Part shown: in pieces, positions 24,993 to 32,485 of the stretch | Numbering within the stretch: the stretch's first letter is position 1 | How the letters are laid out: each line of letters opens with the position of its first letter | Assembly: GCA_051747965.1 (NCBI GenBank) | Contig: JBNJGS010000023.1 | Coordinates: 1 to 37,580 of the forward strand | Origin: JAQIBY01 sp051747965 | GTDB lineage: Bacteria > Bacteroidota > Bacteroidia > Bacteroidales > ML635J-15 | Reading direction: 5' to 3' | DNA: 37,580 bases | Translations under genes and position numbers: made by a program | Notes under the pieces: generated by a model | The model's input: only the letters and a program-made list of their open reading frames with translations | Database searches by the model: none | What the model was told of the DNA's origin: nothing

Positions 24993-25364
24993 ATGGCAAG
25001 AATCGCTGGTGTTGACATACCCAACAATAAGAGAGGAGCAATTGCTCTAACCTATGTTTACGGAATCGGGAAAAGCCGGGCTTTGGAAATTCTGGAAAAA
25101 GCAGAGGTAGACCCAAATATCAAAGCTGAAGAATGGACAGATGAACAACTGTCTGCTATTCGTAATGTACTTGAGGATTATATCCTTGAAGGTGAACTCA
25201 GATCACGTGTACAATTGGATATCAAACGCCTTATGGATATTGGTTCATATCGTGGTATCCGCCACCGTACAGGTTTACCACTGAGAGGACAAAATACCAA
25301 GAACAATGCCCGTACACGGCGCGGTAAAAAGAAAACCATCGCAAACAAAAAGAAAGCTGTTTAA
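24993..25364 (+). CDS. rpsM: 30S ribosomal protein S13 (uS13)
   Basis: Head protein contacting P-site tRNA and L5 (intersubunit bridge), 123 residues. It begins ARIAGVDIPNNKRGAIALTYVYGIG, has the helix-two-turn-helix core, and ends with SYRGIRHRTGLPLRGQNTKNNARTRRGKKKTI. First gene of the alpha section. Confidence 0.98.
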   Translation: MARIAGVDIPNNKRGAIALTYVYGIGKSRALEILEKAEVDPNIKAEEWTDEQLSAIRNVLEDYILEGELRSRVQLDIKRLMDIGSYRGIRHRTGLPLRGQNTKNNARTRRGKKKTIANKKKAV

Positions 25365-25376
25365 ATCGTTTAGTAT

Positions 25377-25769
25377 ATGGCAAAAAAGAAGACAAAAGTT
25401 ACCAGGAAACGCGTTGTTAAAGTGGATGCCAATGGGCAGGCCCATATCCATTCATCATTTAACAATATCATTATCAGTCTGACCAACAGCGATGGTCAGG
25501 TTATCAGCTGGTCGTCATCAGGAAAAAGAGGGTTTCGCGGAAGTAAAAAGAACACACCTTATGCAGCTCAGGTTGCTGCAGAAGATTGCGCTAAAGTTGC
25601 ATATGATGCAGGATTGCGTAAAGTAAAGGTGTATGTTAAAGGCCCGGGCTCAGGTCGTGAATCGGCCATCAGAGCAATTCATAATTCCGGAATTGAAGTG
25701 ACAGAAATCATTGATGTAACACCATTGCCACATAATGGTTGCAGACCATCCAAAAGAAGAAGAGTGTAA
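25377..25769 (+). CDS. rpsK: 30S ribosomal protein S11 (uS11)
   Basis: Platform protein that helps shape the mRNA exit site, 130 residues. Segments GQAHIHSSFNNIIISLTNSDG, SSSGKRGFRGSKKNTPYAAQ and the C-terminal DVTPLPHNGCRPSKRRRV are all typical. Standard position between rpsM and rpsD. Confidence 0.98.
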   Translation: MAKKKTKVTRKRVVKVDANGQAHIHSSFNNIIISLTNSDGQVISWSSSGKRGFRGSKKNTPYAAQVAAEDCAKVAYDAGLRKVKVYVKGPGSGRESAIRAIHNSGIEVTEIIDVTPLPHNGCRPSKRRRV

Positions 25770-25790
25770 CAATACTAACAAATTAGATTC

Positions 25791-26399
25791 ATGGCAAGAT
25801 ACACAGGACCAAAATCAAAGATTGCAAGAAAGCTTGGAGAACCCATATTCGGCCCCGATAAATATTTCGAGAATAAGAACTATCCACCGGGACAACATGG
25901 AAATAACCGCAGAAGACGTAAAGTCTCCGAATATGGCACGCAATTGAAAGAAAAACAAAAAGCCAAATATACCTACGGTGTACTGGAAAAACAGTTTTCA
26001 AACCTTTTCCAGAAAGCACACAGCGCAAAAGGTGTTACTGGTGTTGTACTGCTCCAATTACTCGAATCACGGCTTGACAATGTTGTGTTCAGATTGGGTG
26101 TCGCACCAACAAGACAGGCTGCCAGACAGCTCGTCTCACACAGACACATTGTCGTTAACGGCGATGTCGTTAATATCCCCTCTTTCCGGGTGAAACCCGG
26201 AGATATCGTGGGTGTACGCGAACGTTCCAAAGCACTTGAGGTAATTACCGATTCCCTGAATTCTGCTAACCATACGAAATTTTCATGGTTGGAGTGGGAT
26301 AATGACCAAATGGCAGGTAAATTCCTTAATTTGCCCGAAAGGGAAGAAATTCCTGAGAACATTGAAGAGCAGTTAATTGTTGAATTGTATTCTAAATAA
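25791..26399 (+). CDS. rpsD: 30S ribosomal protein S4 (uS4), cysteine-free form
   Basis: Primary 16S-binding assembly protein, 202 residues. The S4 RNA-binding domain is at LESRLDNVVFRLGVAPTRQAARQLVSHRHIVVNG (about 89-122). The N-terminus MARYTGPKSKIARKLGE lacks the zinc-binding cysteines found in the C+ form, which typically begins GRYTGPxCRLCR. It may autoregulate the alpha section as in E. coli, but no leader pseudoknot was identified. Confidence 0.98.
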   Translation: MARYTGPKSKIARKLGEPIFGPDKYFENKNYPPGQHGNNRRRRKVSEYGTQLKEKQKAKYTYGVLEKQFSNLFQKAHSAKGVTGVVLLQLLESRLDNVVFRLGVAPTRQAARQLVSHRHIVVNGDVVNIPSFRVKPGDIVGVRERSKALEVITDSLNSANHTKFSWLEWDNDQMAGKFLNLPEREEIPENIEEQLIVELYSK

Positions 26400-26416
26400 T
26401 CCATAATCCTATTTTT

Positions 26417-27409
26417 ATGGCTGTTATACCTTTCCAAAAACCGGATAAAGTCGTCATGCTTGAGGCAGACGAATCACACGGCAAATTTGAATTCAGACCA
26501 CTCGAACCCGGGTATGGTATCACCATCGGAAATGCACTCAGAAGAATTCTGTTGTCATCTCTCGAAGGACATGCTATCACCGGTGTGAAAATCGACAGTG
26601 TCGACCATGAATTTTCTACCATCAAAGGTGTCATTGAAGATGTCACCGAAATCGTCCTGCAACTTAAACAAGTTAGATTTAAGCAGCAGATTGAGGACTT
26701 CGACGGTGAAAAAGTAACGGTCACAATCTCCGGTAGTGATGTGTTCAAAGCCGGTGACATTGGTAAATTCCTGACAGGGTTTAAAATTCTTAATCCCGAT
26801 CTCGAAATATGCCACATGGAACCAGATGTGACACTCAAATTAGAAATTAATGTCAGTAAAGGACGTGGATACGTCTCACCTGAAGAAAATGTGCCCGAAG
26901 AAGAAGAAATCGGGTTGATCCCAATCGGTTCAGTTTTTACACCCATCAAAAATGTACAATACAGCATTGAAAATGTACGTGTAGAACAAAAAACTGACTA
27001 CGAAAAATTACTTTTCGAAATCGAAACTGACGGGTCCCTCCATCCCAAAGATGCACTGAAAGAAGCTGCAAAAATCCTGATACAGCATTTTATGCTCTTT
27101 AGTGATGAAAAAATTACTCTCGACAGGGAAGAAAGTTTCGACAATGAAGAGTTTGACGAGGAAGTACTCCACATGAGACAACTTCTGAAAACCAAACTCG
27201 TGGATCTTGACCTCTCCGTAAGAGCATTGAACTGCCTCAAAGCAGCCGATGTGGAAACCCTGGGAGACCTGGTGCAATACAACAAAAATGACCTGCTCAA
27301 ATTCAGAAACTTCGGTAAGAAATCCCTCACCGAACTCGAAGATTTGCTCTCAAATCTTAACCTGAACTTTGGACTGGATATTTCAAAATACAAGTTAGAC
27401 AAGGAATAA
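26417..27409 (+). CDS. rpoA: RNA polymerase subunit alpha
   Basis: Scaffold of RNA polymerase assembly, 330 residues. The N-terminal dimerisation domain contains TIGNALRRILLSSLEG (36-51). An acidic linker (about 238-252) leads to the C-terminal domain with LDLSVRALNCLKAADVETLGDLV and RNFGKKSLTELEDLL. R269 corresponds to the DNA-contacting R265 of E. coli. It is placed between rpsD and rplQ, the standard order. Confidence 0.98.
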   Translation: MAVIPFQKPDKVVMLEADESHGKFEFRPLEPGYGITIGNALRRILLSSLEGHAITGVKIDSVDHEFSTIKGVIEDVTEIVLQLKQVRFKQQIEDFDGEKVTVTISGSDVFKAGDIGKFLTGFKILNPDLEICHMEPDVTLKLEINVSKGRGYVSPEENVPEEEEIGLIPIGSVFTPIKNVQYSIENVRVEQKTDYEKLLFEIETDGSLHPKDALKEAAKILIQHFMLFSDEKITLDREESFDNEEFDEEVLHMRQLLKTKLVDLDLSVRALNCLKAADVETLGDLVQYNKNDLLKFRNFGKKSLTELEDLLSNLNLNFGLDISKYKLDKE

Positions 27410-27420
27410 ACGGATTAGCG

Positions 27421-28056
27421 ATGAGACATAGAAAAGCATTCAATCATTTAGGAAGACAAAGTGCACACCGTAAAGCCATGCTCGGCAATATGGCCAGTTC
27501 GCTGATAATGCACAAACGCATTAATACCACCCAGGCTAAAGCAAAAGCACTCAAAAAATTTCTTGAGCCGCTGATTACAAAAGCCAAAGTGGACAATACA
27601 CATAACCGCCGCGAAGTTTTCAGAAAACTGCAGGATAAAGATGCCGTATCTGAACTTTTTCGCAATGTGATTGTGAAAGTCGGTGAACGCCCGGGTGGAT
27701 ATACTCGTATCCTGAAAACCGGAAACCGACTCGGCGATAACGCTGAAATGTGTATTATTGAACTGGTAGATTACAACGAAAATATGCTGGCTGCCAAAGA
27801 GGAAGCACAAAGTAAGAAAAAACGGACACGTCGTGGCAGAAGCGGTGCAAAGAAAAAAGAAACCGCTCAGGTGGAAACAGCTGAAAGCAAACCGAAACAG
27901 GAAGAACAGGCTGAAACCGAAAAACCAAAGGCTGAAACCAAACCTGCTGAAGAAAAGGCAGATAAACCCAAAGCCGAAAAAAAAGAAAGTAAGCCTCAGG
28001 CTGACACTGAAAAACCTGCCGGAAACAAAAAAGACGAGAAAAAGGATAAAGAATAA
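27421..28056 (+). CDS. rplQ: 50S ribosomal protein L17 (bL17) with a long charged tail
   Basis: Tunnel-exit-side protein of the large subunit. Residues 1 to about 122 form the normal L17 domain (MRHRKAFNHLGRQSAHRKAM, GGYTRILKTGNRLGDNAEM, IELVDYN). Residues from about 127 to 211 are a low-complexity Lys/Glu/Ala/Pro tail, so the protein is nearly twice the size of E. coli L17 (127 residues). Extended L17 tails occur in other Bacteroidota; their role is not known to me. It is the last gene of the cluster, followed by a terminator. Confidence 0.96.
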   Translation: MRHRKAFNHLGRQSAHRKAMLGNMASSLIMHKRINTTQAKAKALKKFLEPLITKAKVDNTHNRREVFRKLQDKDAVSELFRNVIVKVGERPGGYTRILKTGNRLGDNAEMCIIELVDYNENMLAAKEEAQSKKKRTRRGRSGAKKKETAQVETAESKPKQEEQAETEKPKAETKPAEEKADKPKAEKKESKPQADTEKPAGNKKDEKKDKE

Positions 28057-28083
28057 TCCGATACTTTTTTACACAGCAAATCA

Positions 28084-28110
28084 GGGAGGTTTTTAACTTC
28101 CCTTTTTTTT
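28084..28110 (+). terminator. Terminator at the end of the ribosomal cluster
   Basis: GGGAGGT at 28084-28090 pairs with ACTTCCC at 28096-28102 (one G-U pair), with a 5-base loop and a run of eight T at 28103-28110. It is the first intrinsic terminator seen after rpsL and separates rplQ from eno. Confidence 0.82.
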
Positions 28111-28150
28111 GCTTATATTAAGCAGCAAATTCATTAAAACTGAAAAAATT

Positions 28151-29437
28151 ATGGCACAAATTTCGAATATTCATGCAAGACAAATCCTCGACTCAAGAGG
28201 AAATCCTACAATTGAAGTTGAAGTAATGACCAACAGTGGCATTATCGGTCGCGCAGCTGTACCCTCAGGCGCCTCCACAGGTGTCCACGAAGCCGTGGAA
28301 CTACGCGACGGAGATGAAAAACGATTCATGGGTAAATCTGTTAATCAGGCAGTGTACAATGTTAACGAAACCATCGCTGAAGCACTGCAGGGCTTTTATG
28401 TGGATGACCAGAACAGTCTCGACAGGGCATTGATACAACTTGACGGGACAGAGAATAAATCTGAACTTGGTGCCAATGCTATGCTTGGTGTTTCTCTTGC
28501 TGCAGCTCAGGCAGCTGCTCAGTATCACGGAATGCCCCTGTATAACTACATTGGCGGTGTTTCTGCCAATACCCTGCCAATTCCCATGATGAATATCCTC
28601 AACGGAGGTTCACATGCAGATAATAATATCGATTTCCAGGAATTTATGGTGATGCCGGTTGGGGCTCCCACTTTCTCCGAAGCACTCAGAATGGGTGTGG
28701 AAATATTTCACAACCTCAAAGCTGTGCTGAAAGAAAACGGATTCTCAACCAATGTTGGAGATGAAGGCGGGTTTGCTCCCGGCCTCAGTTCAAACGAAGA
28801 AGCCATAGAATATGTGCTGAAAGCTGTGGAAAAAGCTGGATACAAACCTGGCGAGGATGTGTATATTGCACTTGATCCTGCTGCATCGGAATTTTACAAT
28901 GAGGAATCCAGACTTTACGAACTGAAATCCAATGGAAAGAAACTCAGCTCTGATGATATGGTGCAGTACTGGTCCGAGTGGGTGAAAAAATATCCAATCC
29001 TCTCCATTGAAGACGGCCTGGCCGAAGACGACTGGCAGGGATGGGCTAAACTCAATGCCGAAATTGGGGATAAAGTTCAGCTCGTAGGTGATGATTTGTT
29101 TGTCACAAATGTCAAACGCCTCGTCCGTGGTATTCAAAATTCAGTGGCCAATTCAATACTTATTAAGGTGAATCAGATTGGAACCCTATCTGAAACAATT
29201 CAGGCTGTTGATGTTGCTCACAGAAGCTCGTTTACCTCTGTCATCAGTCACCGCTCAGGTGAAACTGAAGATACTTTCATCGCTGATCTCGCTGTGGCAC
29301 TAAATACAGGAATGATTAAAACCGGCTCTGCATCAAGATCAGACAGAATAGCCAAATACAATCAGCTTATCCGTATTGAAGAAGCTCTTGGCGATAATGC
29401 TTATTACCTCGGCAAGGATTTTAAATTCATCAAATAG
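28151..29437 (+). CDS. eno: Enolase (phosphopyruvate hydratase)
   Basis: Converts 2-phosphoglycerate to phosphoenolpyruvate in glycolysis, with two magnesium ions. It has 428 residues from the ATG at 28151; the open frame extends upstream to 28109 but that part overlaps the terminator. Family motifs are AVPSGASTGVHEAVELRDGD (flexible active-site loop), NVGDEGGFAP, SIEDGLAEDDW, LVGDDLFVTN, ILIKVNQIGT and SHRSGETEDTFIADLAV (catalytic lysine region and enolase signature). It stands alone between two terminators. Confidence 0.98.
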   Translation: MAQISNIHARQILDSRGNPTIEVEVMTNSGIIGRAAVPSGASTGVHEAVELRDGDEKRFMGKSVNQAVYNVNETIAEALQGFYVDDQNSLDRALIQLDGTENKSELGANAMLGVSLAAAQAAAQYHGMPLYNYIGGVSANTLPIPMMNILNGGSHADNNIDFQEFMVMPVGAPTFSEALRMGVEIFHNLKAVLKENGFSTNVGDEGGFAPGLSSNEEAIEYVLKAVEKAGYKPGEDVYIALDPAASEFYNEESRLYELKSNGKKLSSDDMVQYWSEWVKKYPILSIEDGLAEDDWQGWAKLNAEIGDKVQLVGDDLFVTNVKRLVRGIQNSVANSILIKVNQIGTLSETIQAVDVAHRSSFTSVISHRSGETEDTFIADLAVALNTGMIKTGSASRSDRIAKYNQLIRIEEALGDNAYYLGKDFKFIK

Positions 29438-29453
29438 ATTGTATATACAATGT

Positions 29454-29490
29454 AAAAAAGGCTCCGGCATTCATGTCTGGGCCTTTTTTT
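29454..29490. terminator. Bidirectional terminator between eno and the YkgJ-like gene
   Basis: AAAAAAGGC at 29454-29462 pairs with GCCTTTTTT at 29481-29489, giving an A-run and a T-run on either side. It overlaps the stop codon of the minus-strand gene, so it may serve both convergent genes, though for the minus gene the hairpin would begin at the stop codon. Confidence 0.75.
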
Positions 29491-30313
29491 ATGCCAAATT
29501 GACAAGGTCAGTTCCGGCTTGATCCATATATTGCGAAAACACCTGAATGTCTGCATCTGTATATTTCGCTCGGAAAGAATTTTCTCCCTGAAGCCATTTA
29601 TCTGCTGCATCGGGATGCTCCATGGCGATCAGAATGGCATCTTCCAGCTTGGTGTTTTGTGAAAGAGCTCCGCGATCGGCAAACCACTGATTAAATCCCT
29701 CACAAAAGGCACGGCCTGTTTTCAGTGGTAAATCATATAAACGGGCAAAAATTGATATGTCTTTTGGATTGTTGTGGCTCGCTTTACACGTATCAACGTC
29801 AGCGGAGAGAAATAGCCTGCAGGCTACAGGACGAGCTTTGTGTACAATGCAGCTGCCATTTTCATCCAGAAACGGGCAGGCATGCCGGTATGCCAGATAC
29901 GTGGCAGCATCCATGTCACCGGTTACCTCATGCTTTTCCTGAAGTTTTTTCCGCAACTTCTCCTGTTGACCAGATGAGAAATGCTGCCTGATGTATTCCG
30001 CGGTATGAATGGCTTCAAAGGGACTGACAAATACCGCCTGATAACAACAGGTATCACAGCCTTTCTTACAGTCTATTTTTTTGTTTTGCTCTTTTGCAAA
30101 CCAGGCAAAATCATCCAGAAAGCTGTCAAGGTAAGTGTAAAAATTTTCACTTACGGACAAAAGCATGTCTTTGCTGAAATGCTGCTTTTCCTTGTTTTTT
30201 TCAAAATGATTTTTGGCAAGTAGCACACCATCCTGATAAAATTGGGCAGTCAGTTGCTGGATTAGTGCATCGTTTGTCATGATACTTTTCCCCGCAGGGT
30301 TTTGGTTTTTCAT
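29489..30313 (-). CDS. YkgJ-family cysteine-cluster protein (possible zinc/iron binding)
   Basis: A 274-residue protein of unknown function. It carries the family's cysteine cluster: C82, C86, C89 and C90 (CKKGCDTCC), then C146, C155 and C165 in CPFLDENGSCIVHKARPVACRLF. This matches the CxxCxxCC-type family thought to bind zinc or an iron-sulfur cluster, but no function is established for it. Residues before about 80 and after about 180 have no recognised domain. An ATG 11 codons in (30280), preceded by GGGGAAAA, is an alternative start. It lies between eno and a secreted protein, both in other transcription units. Confidence 0.82.
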   Translation of the reverse strand: MKNQNPAGKSIMTNDALIQQLTAQFYQDGVLLAKNHFEKNKEKQHFSKDMLLSVSENFYTYLDSFLDDFAWFAKEQNKKIDCKKGCDTCCYQAVFVSPFEAIHTAEYIRQHFSSGQQEKLRKKLQEKHEVTGDMDAATYLAYRHACPFLDENGSCIVHKARPVACRLFLSADVDTCKASHNNPKDISIFARLYDLPLKTGRAFCEGFNQWFADRGALSQNTKLEDAILIAMEHPDAADKWLQGENSFRAKYTDADIQVFSQYMDQAGTDLVNLA

Positions 30314-30358
30314 CTACAAGATACAAAAAAATCAGCAGACATTTTATTCGGCATCGTA

Positions 30359-30391
30359 TTTGCTTTGATTCGGAAAAAATAGTTATTTTTA
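30359..30391 (+). promoter_or_regulatory. Candidate promoter for the secreted YfaP-like protein
   Basis: TTTG at 30359-30362 is followed after 21 nt by TATTTTTA (30384-30391), one mismatch from the TAnnTTTG -7 pattern. The ATG at 30410 lies about 18 bases downstream. Confidence 0.3.
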
Positions 30392-30409
30392 TTATTTAAA
30401 ACTGAAACC

Positions 30410-31195
30410 ATGAAAAAGACCTTTATTTTATTGCTGATAACTGTTGCTGCCGCTGGCATAACGATTGCCCAGGAGGATATAGAAGATAAATTCAAAGCGA
30501 TGGAAGACAAATTCGAGGATGCCTTTGAGGAAGAGGATAACCAGCGAATGACACTCCGCTTTTTTGACGCAGTGAGTGGGGAACCGGTTGAAAATGCACG
30601 GATATTGTTTGAAGATGATGAGTTGTTTACTGATTATGAAGGGAAGGTGCGGTTTGATATCATTGAGAAGGATGGAAATTACCCCGTAAAATTTTCCATG
30701 GAGGGATATATCCCGGCAACCTATGAATTTGAAGTGCGGGCAGGTACCATTTTCCGAAACAGGTTTTCTGTTTCTCCTGTACTCGACATTGGCAGCATGC
30801 GTGTTGTTTTGGACTGGGACAGGCGGCCCCGTGATCTGGATGTCCATTTTATGAATCGCGGAAAGTACCATATTTCATATCACAATACCCGTGTCCTGCA
30901 GGATGGCAGCGGACAACTGGACAGGGATGACCGAAATGGATTTGGCCCTGAAACCATAACCATCAGTGATGTGAATGAAAATGATGTTTATGCATGTTTT
31001 GTTCATGATTATTCAAACCGATCCAGGGATAATTCACCACGGATGTCAAAATCAGGTGCCACACTACGCGTTTATCAGGAAGATGAACTTATTGAAACCA
31101 TCAGGATAAAGGAAACTCAGCGCGGAAATCTCTGGAAGGTTTTCACATACAGTAAGGGCCGCCTGAAAATTCTCAATGAAGTTACATCACGATAG
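30410..31195 (+). CDS. Secreted protein with carboxypeptidase-regulatory-like and YfaP-like domains
   Basis: A 261-residue protein with a signal peptide (MKKTFILLLITVAAAGITIAQ, cleavage after about residue 20). After an acidic stretch (22-43), residues about 45-120 look like a carboxypeptidase-regulatory beta-sandwich: SGEPVENARILFEDDELFTDYEGKVRFDI and KFSMEGYIPATYEF. Residues about 128-245 resemble the YfaP/DUF2135-type domain: LDWDRRPRDLDVHF, LDRDDRNGFGPETITI, VYACFVHDYSNR. No catalytic residues are evident. It probably resides in the periplasm or on the surface. Domain names are my pattern reading, not a database hit. It is a single gene ended by a strong terminator. Confidence 0.8.
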   Translation: MKKTFILLLITVAAAGITIAQEDIEDKFKAMEDKFEDAFEEEDNQRMTLRFFDAVSGEPVENARILFEDDELFTDYEGKVRFDIIEKDGNYPVKFSMEGYIPATYEFEVRAGTIFRNRFSVSPVLDIGSMRVVLDWDRRPRDLDVHFMNRGKYHISYHNTRVLQDGSGQLDRDDRNGFGPETITISDVNENDVYACFVHDYSNRSRDNSPRMSKSGATLRVYQEDELIETIRIKETQRGNLWKVFTYSKGRLKILNEVTSR

Positions 31196-31216
31196 ATAAG
31201 TCATTCTTTATTGAAT

Positions 31217-31255
31217 AAAAAAAAACGGTGCATTTGAAAATACACCGTTTTTTTT
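31217..31255. terminator. Bidirectional terminator between the secreted protein gene and ilvE
   Basis: An A-run followed by CGGTG (31226-31230) pairs with CACCG (31243-31247) followed by eight T. With the flanking A/T runs the stem is at least 13 bp. It lies between convergent genes, 18 bp from the ilvE stop codon. Confidence 0.88.
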
Positions 31256-31273
31256 ATTTAATACGTTTCTCGG

Positions 31274-32296
31274 TTAAATATCCAGCACCTCTGTCCATTC
31301 AAAGGGATCTTCTTCGTCTCCGTACTGAATGTTAAGCAGAGTGTTATACAGTTTTGTTGACCATTCTCCCGGTTTGCCGTCGGGGCAGTAGGTGAATAAT
31401 TCCCCGGAGTCAAGGTCTCTGATTTCTCCAATGGGAGCGATGATGGCTGCTGTTCCACAGGCACCTACTTCCTCAAAGCTTCCCAGTTCATCAACAGGAA
31501 CGGGACGGCGTTCTGTTTTCATACCCAGATGCTCAGCCAGTTCGATCAGGCTTTTGTTTGTGATGGAAGGCAGAATTGATGAAGATTTGGGTGTGATGTA
31601 TGTGTTGTTTTTGATGCCGAAAAAGTTGGCGGCACCGATTTCATCAATGTATTTCTTTTCTTTGGCGTCCAGGTATAAAGGGGCTCCGTACCCGGCTTCA
31701 TGTACTTTTTGAACACCGCGCAGTGAAGCTGCATAATTGCCTCCTACTTTCAGTGTACCTGTGCCCAGTGGAGCTGCCCGGTCAGTATCGCGGACAATGG
31801 CAATTTTTACCGGATTGAAACCTTCTTTGAAATAGGGGCCCACAGGTGTGACAAAAACCACAAACATATACTCCCTGGCTGGTTTTACGCCTACCTCAGC
31901 ACCTGTTCCGAAAAGAAATGGCCTGATGTATAGTGCAGCACCAGTTCCATAAGGCGGAACAAACTCTTTATTTTGTTTGATTGCTTCAACAATCATCTCT
32001 TTGAAGAGAATTTTGGGTACCGGCTCCATCATGATGCCTTTGGCAGAGTTTTCCAGTCGTTTCCAGTTTTCTTCCCACCGGAATAATCGGATTTTGCCAT
32101 CTTTTCCACGGTATGCTTTCATGCCTTCAAAGGCTTCCTGCCCGTAATGTAAGGCTGTAGAAGCCATATGAAGATTGATGTGTTCGGATGTGGAGACCTC
32201 TGGTGTACTCCATTTACCGTCTTTGAAATAGCTACGCAGGTTGGCGTTTGTTTTTATGTAACCAAAGGGTAATTTGGACCAATTTAATTCTGGCAT
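31274..32296 (-). CDS. ilvE: Branched-chain amino acid aminotransferase
   Basis: PLP enzyme (fold type IV) that interconverts leucine, isoleucine and valine with their 2-oxo acids. It has 340 residues, the long (eukaryote-like) BCAT form. The PLP-binding lysine is K183 in GTLKVGGNYAAS. E219 in YIDEIGAANFF and the GTAAIIAPIG phosphate loop (281-290) are conserved. The N-terminal substrate part HYGQEAFEGMKAYRGKDGKIRLFR is also typical. The CxxC redox motif of mammalian BCATs is absent. It is a single gene with its own promoter, divergent from the ABC exporter genes. Confidence 0.95.
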   Translation of the reverse strand: MPELNWSKLPFGYIKTNANLRSYFKDGKWSTPEVSTSEHINLHMASTALHYGQEAFEGMKAYRGKDGKIRLFRWEENWKRLENSAKGIMMEPVPKILFKEMIVEAIKQNKEFVPPYGTGAALYIRPFLFGTGAEVGVKPAREYMFVVFVTPVGPYFKEGFNPVKIAIVRDTDRAAPLGTGTLKVGGNYAASLRGVQKVHEAGYGAPLYLDAKEKKYIDEIGAANFFGIKNNTYITPKSSSILPSITNKSLIELAEHLGMKTERRPVPVDELGSFEEVGACGTAAIIAPIGEIRDLDSGELFTYCPDGKPGEWSTKLYNTLLNIQYGDEEDPFEWTEVLDI

Positions 32297-32324
32297 AATA
32301 TTTATTTTTTAAGTTTTGCTATCC

Positions 32325-32356
32325 CAAAAATACTGAACTTTTCGCGTATTTCCCAA
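32325..32356 (-). promoter_or_regulatory. Bacteroidota-type promoter for ilvE
   Basis: On the minus strand TTG (32356-32354) is followed after 21 nt by TATTTTTG (32332-32325), an exact TAnnTTTG match. Transcription would start near 32317-32321, about 20-25 bases before the ilvE ATG. Confidence 0.55.
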
Positions 32357-32363
32357 TTATCCT

Positions 32364-32379
32364 TATGCTTCACAGCATA
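32364..32379. repeat. Short hairpin/inverted repeat upstream of the ilvE promoter
   Basis: TATGCT and AGCATA are perfect inverted arms around TCAC, located 7 bp beyond the ilvE -33 element in the 189-bp divergent region. It could be an operator for either gene; there is no further support. Confidence 0.3.
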
Positions 32380-32485
32380 GCTTTCGGGAAAATAAGTATA
32401 TGCCTGAAAATACGTCAAAACAATAAGAAATTTTTAACAATAAATCCGTCAATAATCACTAATTTAACGCCAAAATTTATCACAT

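Noticed and set aside
26392..26967. Open frame of 191 codons on the minus strand opposite rpoA
   Set aside because: Antisense shadow of a certain gene; serine-rich composition typical of reverse-complemented coding DNA.
27833..28096. Lysine-rich frame overlapping the L17 tail
   Set aside because: A frame-shifted reading of the low-complexity tail; the continuous L17 frame ends normally before a terminator.
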